Origin: JAVJSD01 sp040219575
Lineage (GTDB): Bacteria > Planctomycetota > Planctomycetia > Pirellulales > Pirellulaceae
Reading direction: 5' to 3'
Length of the DNA stretch: 64,000 bases
Assembly (NCBI GenBank): GCA_040219575.1
Contig: JAVJSD010000089.1
Coordinates: forward strand, 62,001 to 126,000
Both the position numbers and the translations under genes were made by a program. Below are positions 48,853-57,990 of this stretch, in pieces (within the stretch, counting starts at the first letter, position 1; each line of letters begins with the position of its first letter). The notes under the pieces are model-generated. The model worked only from the letters and a program-made list of their open reading frames with translations, had not been told where the DNA came from and ran no database searches.

Positions 48853-49479
48853 ATGGCGAGCGCCGGGACACTTGCGGAATTGATCGACGAATTGGGCGGC
48901 GTCTCTCCGCGCCGCATCTTGCTTCGGCCCGCGCCAGGGACGGCCACGGAGCAGGATTTGCTTGCTCGCGCGAAGCAGAAGGCGGGCGTGTGCGAACTCG
49001 TCGACGTCGTGCTGGTGGAGAAAGCGATGGGGTTTCGCGAATCGCTGTTGGCGCTGGCGCTGACCGAACTGTTGCGGGCATTCGTCAAGCAGCACAACCT
49101 GGGGCTGATCGCCGGCGCGGCCGGCCTGTTGCGGCTGACGCCGGGGTTGGTGCGCGGGCCGGACGTGTCCTTCGTGTCGTGGAGCAAGATTCCCGACGGT
49201 CGCGTGCCGCAGGCGCCGATTCCCGATCTGGCGGTGGAGATCCTCAGCGAAAGCAACACATCTGGCGAAATGCTGCGTAAACGCCGCGACTACTTCACGG
49301 CGGGGACGCGCGCGGTATGGCAGTTCGACCTGAATGCACGAACCGCCGAAGTGTTCACGTCGCCGGCCGACTCGATCGTCGTCGGCGAGTCGCAGATTCT
49401 CGACGGCGGCGATGTGCTGCCCGGCTTCTCGCTTCCGCTCGCGAAACTGTTCGCCGAACTGGACCAGCGAGCTCAATAG
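48853..49479 (+). CDS. Uma2 family (DUF820) nuclease-fold protein
   Basis: 208 residues; GAGGA lies about eight bases before the ATG. The Uma2/DUF820 PD-(D/E)XK core is visible: RGPDVSFVSWSKIPD with Asp, IPDLAVEILSESN with Glu, and EMLRKRRDYFTAGTRAVWQF with the Lys/Arg helix and the closing strand. Uma2 proteins form large paralogous families in planctomycetes and cyanobacteria, with unknown physiological targets. The next gene begins 38 bases downstream, so both may be in one message, though they look unrelated. Confidence 0.9.
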   Translation: MASAGTLAELIDELGGVSPRRILLRPAPGTATEQDLLARAKQKAGVCELVDVVLVEKAMGFRESLLALALTELLRAFVKQHNLGLIAGAAGLLRLTPGLVRGPDVSFVSWSKIPDGRVPQAPIPDLAVEILSESNTSGEMLRKRRDYFTAGTRAVWQFDLNARTAEVFTSPADSIVVGESQILDGGDVLPGFSLPLAKLFAELDQRAQ

Positions 49480-49517
49480 GCGGTCGTCGCCATCCTTCCC
49501 GAGACGGAACCCGCGCG

Positions 49518-50147
49518 ATGCAATTCAGTGTTCGCCTGTTGCTCTTCGCCGTCGTGCCGATCGCCGCCTTTTTCGCCGTGGCGCGGACGGCGGGTTACGC
49601 GGTGGCGGCGGGCACGATCCTCGCTCTCGCGATGTTCGTCGCAGCAGCTTTTTGGAGACGACGCGGGCGTGTCGTTTATCTCCGTCTGGCCGCCGCCGTA
49701 TTCGCGTTGGCCGTTCTTTGGTTCCTAGCCGTGGATTGGTCATGGTTCAAAGCAGACTGCCCCGACTGCCTCAACCACCGAGATGTGGCCGAATATCGCG
49801 TATTTTGCATCCCTGTGCATACACAAGTGGTGGAGCGGCCGACAAGGCTTCAGTTGGTGCTGAAGGATCTGGGGCTGCCTTGTAACCACACGAACCGTGG
49901 GCGATGGCACAAACACCGGCGATGGGGGCTGGTGCTGTGCGCGTGTCCCTGTTTCGACGGCACGTGGTCGATCGACAATACCGGCGACTACACGGAAGAA
50001 ATGGCCTCTACGGTCCGGCAGGTCGGCGAGGAGAACCCGCAGCTTGCCGCCGAACTGGCGGACCTCGCGATTCGCAAGCACGACTACGCGACGTTCTGGC
50101 GGAAAATTAATCGAGCGATCGAAGGAGAGTCCGGTGGGCCGGACTAG
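49518..50147 (+). CDS. membrane protein with Cys-rich soluble part, function unknown
   Basis: 209 residues from ATG 49518, chosen because the long upstream frame is compositionally odd and this start gives an immediate hydrophobic segment. Two or three membrane spans lie at about 5-20, 26-45 and 56-74. The following soluble region has DCPDCLNHRDVAEYRVFCIP and VLCACPCFDGTWSIDNTGD, giving four CxxC/CxC-like cysteine clusters, then a charged helical tail. The cysteines could bind zinc, but the family is not recognised. Confidence 0.7.
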   Translation: MQFSVRLLLFAVVPIAAFFAVARTAGYAVAAGTILALAMFVAAAFWRRRGRVVYLRLAAAVFALAVLWFLAVDWSWFKADCPDCLNHRDVAEYRVFCIPVHTQVVERPTRLQLVLKDLGLPCNHTNRGRWHKHRRWGLVLCACPCFDGTWSIDNTGDYTEEMASTVRQVGEENPQLAAELADLAIRKHDYATFWRKINRAIEGESGGPD

Positions 50148-50344
50148 GCGATCATCCCGAGATACCGCGGGGCGATCGCTGTTGCCGTCCGATGGCCAGG
50201 GGGCGGGAATCGGGATCAGGAACGCTGAATCGGCATCGCTAAGGGCTGTTCTTGTTTGTCGGCCCCTCGCGCGGATATGATGGAATCGCACTCCCGATCC
50301 TCCCCCACAGCCGCTCACGCCGCCCGCCTCACGAGGAATGTTGC

Positions 50345-52195
50345 ATGCGTTTTCGCACCCTCCTGATTGTCGCGCCTTCGGTCCTTCTGCTCGCCTTCTT
50401 GTTGATCACGCGGACGCGCGTCGAACATCGAGCCGCCGCCGCGACGCCCACCGCCGCTGACAGTGAGCCTAAGCTGCTCGACAGCCAACAGGATCGCTCC
50501 CCGGTCGATCTGGTGCTCGCCCGCGACGGTTCGTGGTTGCTGACCGTCAATCAAACGTCCGGCACCGTCTCACTGGTCGACGTCGCCGCCGGCAGCGTGC
50601 TCGATGAGATCGCCGTCGGCGAGCACCCGGCCTACGCCGAACTGCATCCCGACGGAAAGCACGTGCTGGTCGCCTGCGCCTATTCCGGAGAACTCTTGAA
50701 GTTGGAGGTTGCGGGCAAGAAGCTCGTCCGCAATTCGTCGATCGACGTCGGCTTTCATCCGCACGGCGTCGCCATCACCGCCGACGGTAAGACCGGCTAT
50801 GTCGCTACGACGGCCGCCGATCAAGTAGCGGTGGTCGATCTGGAAAGGGAAGCGGTCGTCGATCGCATCGACGTCGGTCGCTGGCCGCGCTACTTGGCGC
50901 TGTCGCCCGATGGCAAGCGACTGGCGGTCGGCACCAGCGGCGACCGCGGCGTGACGGTGGTCGACACGATCGAGCGGAAGCAGCTGTACCTGGAGCAGTT
51001 CGTGGGGTTGAACATCGGCCACATGCAGGCCGCCAGCGACAACCTGCACGTCTACTTTCCGTGGATCGTCTACCGCCGCAACGCCATCACCGCCGGCAAC
51101 ATCCGCCTGGGCTGGGTGCTGGCCAGTCGGTTGGCGCGGATTCGGCTCGACGGCCCTGCCCGCCGCGAGGCGATCTCGCTCGATCCGCCGGGCGAAGCGG
51201 TCGCCGACCCGCACGGCCTGGCGCTGACGCCGGACGAGAAGTACGTGGTCGTCTCCGCGTCGGGCTCGCAGGAATTGCTCGTCTATAGCCGCGAGGACTT
51301 GCCGCTGAAGGACTACGGCGGCACCGACCACCTCGAACCGGAATTGCTGGCCGACAAGGATCGCTTCTTCCGCATTCCGCTCGGCGGCCGGCCGATGGGG
51401 CTCGACATCGCCGCCGACAACCGTACGGTGTACATCGCCAACTACCTCGACAACAGCGTGCAGGTGGTCGACCTGCAGCAGCGCAAGATCGCGCGGACGA
51501 TCGACCTCGGTGGACCCGCGGCGCCTCCGCTCGTGCGGCGAGGCGAGGCGATTTTCTACGACGGCAAGCGGAGCCTCGACCAATGGTACAGCTGCCATAG
51601 CTGCCACTACGAAGGAGGCGGCAACGCCGACGTGATCGATACGCTCAACGACGGCAGCCGCAACACGTTCAAGACGGTGCTGCACTTGTACAACCTCGAC
51701 GAGACGCCCCCCTGGACCTGGCACGGCTGGCAGGAGGACCTCGGCGCGGCGATGCGCAAGTCGCTCACCGACACGATGCTCGGACGCCCGCCGAGCGACG
51801 ACGACGTCGAGGCGCTGGCGGCGTATCTGAGCCAGCTTGATCCACCCCCCAACCCGTTCCGCAAGCCCGACGGCTCACTCACCGAAGCGGCCCTCCGCGG
51901 CAAGGAAGTGTTCGAGAGCGAAAAGGCCGGCTGCGCCAACTGCCACAACGGCCCCTACTTCACCGATGGCCAGATCCACGACGTCGGGCTCGGCGACCGC
52001 AGCGATCGCTACGACGGCTTCAACACGCCCTCGCTGATCGGCGTCTACTCCAAGGTCCGCCTCTTGCACGACGGTCGGCCCCGCACGCTCGAGCAGGTCC
52101 TCACCGGTCCCCACGATCCCGACAAGGTGACAGGCCTGGGACAACTCACCGACGAGCAATTGCAGGACCTGATCGCGTACCTGAAGAGCCTGTAA
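50345..52195 (+). CDS. YVTN beta-propeller fused to di-haem cytochrome (MauG/CCP-like)
   Basis: 616 residues from ATG 50345, with AGGAA upstream and a signal anchor (LLIVAPSVLLLAFLLI). A YVTN-type seven-bladed propeller fills about 60-400 (DGKTGYVATTAADQVAVVD, DNRTVYIANYLDNSVQVVDL). The C-terminal cytochrome part has two haem c motifs, Cys417-His421 (CHSCH) and Cys530-His534 (CANCH), with TPSLIGVYSKVRLLHDGRP between them and the end. The second half is similar to di-haem peroxidase/MauG-like proteins. It is probably periplasmic. It may share a message with the transglutaminase-like gene 165 bases downstream. Confidence 0.88.
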   Translation: MRFRTLLIVAPSVLLLAFLLITRTRVEHRAAAATPTAADSEPKLLDSQQDRSPVDLVLARDGSWLLTVNQTSGTVSLVDVAAGSVLDEIAVGEHPAYAELHPDGKHVLVACAYSGELLKLEVAGKKLVRNSSIDVGFHPHGVAITADGKTGYVATTAADQVAVVDLEREAVVDRIDVGRWPRYLALSPDGKRLAVGTSGDRGVTVVDTIERKQLYLEQFVGLNIGHMQAASDNLHVYFPWIVYRRNAITAGNIRLGWVLASRLARIRLDGPARREAISLDPPGEAVADPHGLALTPDEKYVVVSASGSQELLVYSREDLPLKDYGGTDHLEPELLADKDRFFRIPLGGRPMGLDIAADNRTVYIANYLDNSVQVVDLQQRKIARTIDLGGPAAPPLVRRGEAIFYDGKRSLDQWYSCHSCHYEGGGNADVIDTLNDGSRNTFKTVLHLYNLDETPPWTWHGWQEDLGAAMRKSLTDTMLGRPPSDDDVEALAAYLSQLDPPPNPFRKPDGSLTEAALRGKEVFESEKAGCANCHNGPYFTDGQIHDVGLGDRSDRYDGFNTPSLIGVYSKVRLLHDGRPRTLEQVLTGPHDPDKVTGLGQLTDEQLQDLIAYLKSL

Positions 52196-52360
52196 CGCTC
52201 GGCGGTGATCGAGCTCGACAGGATGCGTGCTTCGCTCAACGGTCCTACGCGTTCCCGCCTTCGCCGCGAGGTGCAGGGGCGCGGTATCGAAGGCGGCGGC
52301 GATTGACTACGGTAAAGTGGCCCCGCCTGTCGCATTTCCTTTGAAAACGGTCGAATCCCG

Positions 52361-54400
52361 ATGCGAAACCCGCCGACACGACGCTGCGTTTTTCTACTCT
52401 CCTTGCTGTCTTCCATGGGACTGTTGCTGGCTGAGGCGGCGGCCGAAGAGACGTTGAAGCTCGGCGCCGCGGCGCTGCTCGAGCGCGGAGTGTCGGAGCA
52501 TGTCGCGTTGGGCGACGACGGCGCGATCGAACTGATTGCCGGCGAATTGATTGAAGACGATGGCCCTGCGGCCGGCTACACGTATGGGCCGAATGTCGAG
52601 AAGCTGACCGACGGCCTGGCGATCAAGAAGGACCTGCTGGTGGAGCGGCCGGCGGCCAAGGGGGCGACTTTGCTGGTCGCGCGGGGAGGCGAGCTGAAGT
52701 TGCAATTGAACGGACGCCCGGTGACGCTCGACGAACCGCGGATGCTGGGACACTACTGGCAGGCGTACACGCTCGATCCGAAGCTGCTGGTCTCCGGCAG
52801 CAACGAGTTCGTGATCTCCGGAGAGGGCCAGGTCTGGGTGGCGCTCGATGCGGACTACGCGGCCGGCTCGCTGACGCGGACCCACCATCCCAACCGCAGC
52901 GCCAAGAGCGCCGACGGCGGTAAGACGTGGAGCGACGAAAAGCTCGGCCTGAAGGACGATCTCGACGGCGAATACTACGTGCGGCTGTTCCTCGATCACT
53001 TTGCACCCCGTGGCGGCGTGACGACGCCGGTCGTCGACCTCGGCAACCTCGCCGGCGCCTCCATCGCCAAGAGCATGGAAACGCCGCGGAAGATTCAGGT
53101 TTCGCTCGATGCGGTCGCAGAGGCCGGCGCGCGCGTCGCTGTGCGGCATCGCAGCGGCTCGACCTACGTACCGAGCGCGAAGACGTGGTCCGATTGGCAG
53201 GAGTCGTCGCGGCTGGAGTTCGACCTCGAGCCGACGGGGCGTTATCTGCAAGTCGAAATCCAACTGGCGAGCGACGACCCGCTCGCCAGCCCGCGCGTCC
53301 GCGGCTTGACGCTGTCGACGACTTCCTCCGATTCCTCCGAGAACACGAAGCCCTGGACCGCCGGACTGCGCCTGGCGGCGGCGAAGAACCCGCCCCTGGT
53401 GCGCTCGTCGGTTCCGTTTCAGTACGAACCGTTCGAGCGGAAAGAGTTGGCGCAGCTTCGCACCGAATACAAGCTCGACGAAATCGTCCGCGGGGCCGCG
53501 ACCGAGTTGGAGCTGGTCTCGCGTTTGGCGGCCTGGTCGTCGGCGCTGTGGAGCAAGGGGCACCTCGGCAAGATCTATCCGAAGTGGGACGCCCACGACA
53601 TCCTCGCGCCCTTCGGCGACGGCGCCCCGGTCGGCGGCTTCTGCCTGCATCACAACCTCGTCTTCCTGCAGGCCTGCGAGAGCTTCGGCATTCCCGGCCG
53701 CGTGCTCTCCATCGGGGCGGGCAATCACGTCGACAAGATCCGCGGCGGACACGAGATCGCCGAGGTCTGGTCGAACGAGTTCGAAAAATGGATCTACGTC
53801 GACGGCGACGCCGCCTGGTACTTCCTCGACGTGGAGACGCAGACGCCGCTCTCCGCCTGGGAGCTGCGCCAGCGACAACTCGACGCCTGGCAGGGGGACG
53901 AGCCGAAGCCGGTGAAGTGCGTTAAGGTCGGCGAGTCGCGTTTCGAGTGGACCGACTTCCACAACTGGCCGCCGCTGATGGAATTGCGGCTGGTGCCGCG
54001 GAGCAACTTCCTGCAGCAGAAGGCGCCGCTGCCGCTCAACCAGGGCATGCGGGGCTGGTTCTGGACCGGGCACTATGTCTGGAGCGACGAGCGGAAACCG
54101 GCCCGCGAAATCTATTGGCAGCGCGTCGTCCGCCGCGAGAATTTCGAGTGGACGCTCAACCGCCCGCATCTGACGATCGAGCCGATCGCCGCGCCGGGCC
54201 AGGTCCGCGTGCATATCGACAGCAACACCCCCGGCCTGGCGCACTACCTCGCCGCAATCGACGACGGTTCACCCCAGCCGGTTGAGCCGGTCTTCACCTG
54301 GAAGCTGCGTCCCGGCGGCAACCGACTCCGCGTCGTCCCCAAGAACAAGGGCGGCCGTGAGGGGATCGCGAGTTGGATCGAGCTGGACTATCAACCGTAG
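52361..54400 (+). CDS. secreted transglutaminase-like protein
   Basis: 679 residues with a signal peptide (LLSLLSSMGLLLAEAAA). A beta-sandwich-like N-terminal part precedes a papain-fold transglutaminase-like domain with catalytic Cys428 in GGFCLHHNLVFLQACESFGI, His464 in GGHEIAEVWSNEFEKWIYVD, and Asp481 in the same segment. The residue order Cys-His-Asp and the spacing are those of TGc enzymes. The C-terminal region carries a further beta domain. Transglutaminase-like enzymes cleave or cross-link peptide bonds; the target is unknown. It stands 165 bases after the YVTN/di-haem gene. Confidence 0.85.
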   Translation: MRNPPTRRCVFLLSLLSSMGLLLAEAAAEETLKLGAAALLERGVSEHVALGDDGAIELIAGELIEDDGPAAGYTYGPNVEKLTDGLAIKKDLLVERPAAKGATLLVARGGELKLQLNGRPVTLDEPRMLGHYWQAYTLDPKLLVSGSNEFVISGEGQVWVALDADYAAGSLTRTHHPNRSAKSADGGKTWSDEKLGLKDDLDGEYYVRLFLDHFAPRGGVTTPVVDLGNLAGASIAKSMETPRKIQVSLDAVAEAGARVAVRHRSGSTYVPSAKTWSDWQESSRLEFDLEPTGRYLQVEIQLASDDPLASPRVRGLTLSTTSSDSSENTKPWTAGLRLAAAKNPPLVRSSVPFQYEPFERKELAQLRTEYKLDEIVRGAATELELVSRLAAWSSALWSKGHLGKIYPKWDAHDILAPFGDGAPVGGFCLHHNLVFLQACESFGIPGRVLSIGAGNHVDKIRGGHEIAEVWSNEFEKWIYVDGDAAWYFLDVETQTPLSAWELRQRQLDAWQGDEPKPVKCVKVGESRFEWTDFHNWPPLMELRLVPRSNFLQQKAPLPLNQGMRGWFWTGHYVWSDERKPAREIYWQRVVRRENFEWTLNRPHLTIEPIAAPGQVRVHIDSNTPGLAHYLAAIDDGSPQPVEPVFTWKLRPGGNRLRVVPKNKGGREGIASWIELDYQP

Positions 54401-54483
54401 TCGCAGACCGATTCCTTCGCGAAGCATTCTTCTCTACTAAATGATTCACTTCGTCGTCGTGCTGACAGCCTGTTGGGAGTGAC

Positions 54484-55344
54484 TCACCGCCGCTGTTTCT
54501 CCGGGCGGCGGAAGGTCTTCTGGCCGCAGCCGTAGGTGCTGCACGCGCCGTAGTACTTCCAGCAGTCCTGGTGGTGCGGCGTGCGGCAGGCGCGGCAGAC
54601 GACCATCCGGTCGACGATCGGCTCGCCGCAGACCTGGCAGATGGGGTCCTCCGCCGGGCCGTCGGCGAGTTGCATGTCGCCGGCTTCCACAAACGTGATG
54701 CCCTCGGCGATCACCGCGCTGGCCTGCTCGTACAGTTCCAGCGAAAGATGGATCAGTTGCTGCAGTTGGTTGAACTCGCGAATGTAGCTTCGCTTCTTGA
54801 CGAGCAATTCGCCCGACTGGAAGGCGATGTAGATGTCGCCGTTGCCCAGGAAATCCTTCAAACGCTCGACGGCGATCTGCACGCCCGGCGTCAGCAGCGC
54901 GGTGATCCGCTCGGGCGAGTTGCCGGTGATGACGTACGTGTCGTCGAAGTTGGGCGAGCCGATTTCGATGTCGGTCATGCCCAGCAGCCGGCTCAGACGG
55001 TTGAAGAAGCCCTCGGGATACACTTCGCAGCGCAGCGACTCGTCGGGCCAGTCGATATGGACTTGCGTGTAGTAGGTCTTGTGCTTTCCCCCGGAAGCGT
55101 AGACGTCGAGCACGACGTTTGCGTCGCGGTGGTTGAAAACGACGACCGGCCGCCCAAAGTATCCGCCGGAGACAAACGACCCGCCGCGCTGCTGGGCCAC
55201 GCGGCGATAGGAGTGCTCGGCCTGCTTCTTGCGCGTGTGCGTGTAGCCGAGGATGAACACGATGGCGACCACGACGAAAAAGGCCAGCACGCCGAAGCAT
55301 CCCACGCCTTCCTCGTCGATGTGCATGGCCGCCAGTACGAGCAT
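54484..55344 (-). CDS. membrane-anchored prokaryotic RING-finger (Prok-RING-like) protein
   Basis: 286 residues. One membrane span lies at about 15-36 (CFGVLAFFVVVAIVFILGYT), followed by a soluble middle domain of unknown fold (about 45-225). The C-terminal end is a double-zinc treble-clef/RING-like module: PICQVCGEPIVDRMVVCRAC, then TPHHQDCWKYYGACSTYGCG. This fits the prokaryotic RING family described from bacterial genomes (Prok-RING), often linked to ubiquitin-like or signalling systems, but no ubiquitin-like or E1/E2 gene is near. An alternative start at 55326 exists. The role is unknown. Confidence 0.75.
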   Translation of the reverse strand: MLVLAAMHIDEEGVGCFGVLAFFVVVAIVFILGYTHTRKKQAEHSYRRVAQQRGGSFVSGGYFGRPVVVFNHRDANVVLDVYASGGKHKTYYTQVHIDWPDESLRCEVYPEGFFNRLSRLLGMTDIEIGSPNFDDTYVITGNSPERITALLTPGVQIAVERLKDFLGNGDIYIAFQSGELLVKKRSYIREFNQLQQLIHLSLELYEQASAVIAEGITFVEAGDMQLADGPAEDPICQVCGEPIVDRMVVCRACRTPHHQDCWKYYGACSTYGCGQKTFRRPEKQRR

Positions 55345-55389
55345 CGTTGAGAGAGTCCTTCGTCGCCCAGAGGTTCACCTGACCACGTG

Positions 55390-55450
55390 GCCGACGCTGC
55401 CAGCGTCGGCGGCTCGTGCTGCATCGTTTGCCGATGCTGGCAGCATCGGC
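55390..55450. repeat. pair of perfect palindromes (GCCGAxGCTG family)
   Basis: GCCGACGCTGCCAGCGTCGG (55390 onward, to 55410) and GCCGATGCTGGCAGCATCGG (55430 onward, to 55450) are 21-base palindromes with an odd centre. They lie in the divergent gap upstream of the RING gene. Confidence 0.7.
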
Positions 55451-55566
55451 TACGGAGGGGCATTTTTCCGCGTCTACTTATTGTGAAGGGCGGCAGCCCG
55501 CTCGGCCAGTTGGCAAGGACATGGCAAGGACGGGTCCGCGGGTCCGCCGCGAAGCGGAAAGTCTTA

Positions 55567-55597
55567 TTGACACGAGGGGGACCGTGTACACTACAGT
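55567..55597 (+). promoter_or_regulatory. possible promoter upstream of redoxin fusion
   Basis: TTGACA (55567-55572) is followed by TACACT (14-base spacer) and TACAGT (19-base spacer), so the -10 choice is unclear. CGTGT...ACACG flanks this as a short dyad. It lies 78 bases upstream of the start at 55675. Confidence 0.3.
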
Positions 55598-55674
55598 GAC
55601 ACGCTGGGCTAAGTGCTTGTTCGTAATTCGCTTGAACCTTCGTTTTCTTTTCTTTGAGGCAAGGATTCCGCGTC

Positions 55675-57990
55675 ATGAATCGCTCGATCGCCGCGGCGGC
55701 GGCAGTCTGTTTTTCGGCTTTGGCGTTGGTCGGCTCGCCTCGCGCATCGTTCGCCGACGAAACCGCCAGGCCGGAGCGGGAATCGACGGCCTCGCCGATC
55801 GGCAGAAAGATCGAAGACTTTCAACTTTCCGACTTCCGCGGCCGCGAGTGGTCGCTGAGCCAGCTGCACGACAAGAAAGTGGTCGTGGTGCTGTTCCTGG
55901 GGACGGAATGTCCGCTGGTGAGACTGTACGCGCCGAAGCTGGTGAAGCTGAGCAAGGAGTACGCCGAGCGGGGTGCGGCGCTGATCGCCGTCAACTCGAA
56001 TTGCCAGGATTCGATCACCGAGATGGACCACTTCGCGCGGGTTCACAAGGTCGACTTCCCGCTGCTGAAGGACCCTGGCAACGTCGTCGCCGACCGCTTC
56101 GCCGCTCAGCGGACGCCCGAGGTGTTCGTGCTCGACGCCCAGCGGAAGGTGCGTTACCACGGCCGCATCGACGACCAGTACACCTACGGCGTCCAGCGGC
56201 CCGCCGTCACGCAGGATTACCTGGCGGCGGCCGTCGAGGCGCTGCTGGCCGACGAGGAAGTCGAAACGAAGGAGACGGAGGTCGTCGGCTGCCACATCGG
56301 ACGGGTGCTCGAGGCGGATGAATCGAGCGAAGTGACGTACGCCAACCAGATCAGCCGCATCTTCCAAAAACACTGCGTGGAGTGCCATCGCGAAGGGCAG
56401 ATCGCCCCCTTCCAGCTCACCGACTACGACGAGGTCGTCGGTTGGGCCGAGATGATCGACGAGGTCGTCCGCCAGCAGCGGATGCCGCCCTGGCACGCCA
56501 ATCCCAAGTACGGCGAATTCTGGAACGACACGCGGCTGTCGGACGAAGAGAAGGAGTTGATCTACCGCTGGGTGAAGGCCGGCGCGCCGCGAGGCGACGT
56601 GAGCCAACTGCCAAGGCCCCGCGAATTCACACCCGGCTGGCGAATCGGCGAGCCCGATCAGATCGTCTACATGGACGACAAACCGTTCGACGTGCCCCCT
56701 GCCGGCGAGGTGAAGTATCAGCACTTCTTTGTGAACCCGGGCTGGAAGGAGGACCGTTGGATCAAGGCGGCCGAGTGCCGACCCGGCAATCATGCGGTGG
56801 TGCATCACATCGTCGTCGCCTCGCGCGGCCCCGGCGGAAGCGATACGGCCCACGGGCTGAAGTCGGACTGGATCGCCGCCATGGCGCCCGGCAGTGTGCC
56901 GCTGATCCTCGAACCGGGTTACGCCAAGTTCGTGCCGGCAGGCTCGACGCTGGTTTTCCAGTTGCACTACACGCCCAACGGCGTGGCGCAGCAGGACCGC
57001 AGCAGCGTCGGCTTCGTGTTCGCCGATCCCTCGGAGGTGAAGCACGTGGTGGGAACCGACAAGGCGGCCAACACCAAGTTCACGATTCCCGCCGGCGCCG
57101 ACAACCACAAGGTCGAGGCGACCTACACCTTTCGCCGCGATGTGCTGTTGATGCACATGTTTCCACACATGCACCTGCGGGGAAAATCATTCCGCTACAC
57201 GGCGATCTACGAAGACGGCCGCGAGGAGATCCTGCTCGACGTGCCGCGTTACGACTTCAACTGGCAGAACGGCTACGCGCTGACCGAACCGAAGTTGATG
57301 CGCAAGGGAGCCAGGATTCGCTGCACGGCCCATTTCGACAACTCGGAAGGGAACTTCGCCAATCCCGATCCCACGGTCGACGTCCGCTGGGGCGATCAAA
57401 CGTGGGAGGAGATGATGATCGGTTACTTCAACCTGGCCACCGTCGAGGAGATGAATCTCACTGAGAGCAAGGCCGAGACCCGCACCCGGCAGTTCATCGA
57501 AGCTGCCCGCGCCGGGAAAACGGAAATCACTCCCGAGATCGAGAAGCTGGCCGATACGGCGCTCACGTCGGAAGAATCGCTGGAAGCGTTCGCGCGGGAG
57601 CTGCAACAAGTGGTTCCGCAACTCGACCGCGTCTGCTGGACGACCGCCTCCGACGGCAAGCTGCACGTGCACATGGCGGCGCAGAAGGCGGAGCTGCGGT
57701 CGATGATCGGCGGCAAGGCCTCGATCGACGCCGCCGGCATGCTGTTGGCGAAGATCGCCGCGAGCGACAAGACCGTCGTCCACGGGAGCATCGTGGAGAC
57801 CGGCGCGCCGGACATGCGTTTTCTCTCGCGAGGCGTGATTTCCAGCGTGCACGTTCCGATCGGCAAGGCGGGCCGCGACGGCACGCTCAACTTCTGGAGC
57901 GCCGAGATCGAAGCCTTTCCGCCGGAGGCCGTGAAACTGCTGGAGTCGGTCAGCCGCCGCGTCGCGCCGCCCGACGAGGAGACGCCGTGA
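55675..57990 (+). CDS. secreted redoxin-cytochrome c-copper monooxygenase fusion with GAF-like tail
   Basis: 771 residues with signal peptide from ATG 55675. Domains: redoxin/AhpC-like (about 42-182) with Cys79 in FLGTECPL; cytochrome c Cys234-x2-Cys237-His238 (CVECHREG); and a PHM/dopamine-hydroxylase-like copper monooxygenase part (about 320-610) with His377-His378 (HHIVV), His431 (LHYTPNG) and His494/His498/His500 (HMFPHMHLRGK), a plausible pair of copper sites. The last 125 residues (about 646-771) read like a GAF domain (SVHVPIGK...GTLNFWS), unusual in a secreted enzyme. The next gene's GTG overlaps this stop by four bases. Confidence 0.82.
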   Translation: MNRSIAAAAAVCFSALALVGSPRASFADETARPERESTASPIGRKIEDFQLSDFRGREWSLSQLHDKKVVVVLFLGTECPLVRLYAPKLVKLSKEYAERGAALIAVNSNCQDSITEMDHFARVHKVDFPLLKDPGNVVADRFAAQRTPEVFVLDAQRKVRYHGRIDDQYTYGVQRPAVTQDYLAAAVEALLADEEVETKETEVVGCHIGRVLEADESSEVTYANQISRIFQKHCVECHREGQIAPFQLTDYDEVVGWAEMIDEVVRQQRMPPWHANPKYGEFWNDTRLSDEEKELIYRWVKAGAPRGDVSQLPRPREFTPGWRIGEPDQIVYMDDKPFDVPPAGEVKYQHFFVNPGWKEDRWIKAAECRPGNHAVVHHIVVASRGPGGSDTAHGLKSDWIAAMAPGSVPLILEPGYAKFVPAGSTLVFQLHYTPNGVAQQDRSSVGFVFADPSEVKHVVGTDKAANTKFTIPAGADNHKVEATYTFRRDVLLMHMFPHMHLRGKSFRYTAIYEDGREEILLDVPRYDFNWQNGYALTEPKLMRKGARIRCTAHFDNSEGNFANPDPTVDVRWGDQTWEEMMIGYFNLATVEEMNLTESKAETRTRQFIEAARAGKTEITPEIEKLADTALTSEESLEAFARELQQVVPQLDRVCWTTASDGKLHVHMAAQKAELRSMIGGKASIDAAGMLLAKIAASDKTVVHGSIVETGAPDMRFLSRGVISSVHVPIGKAGRDGTLNFWSAEIEAFPPEAVKLLESVSRRVAPPDEETP

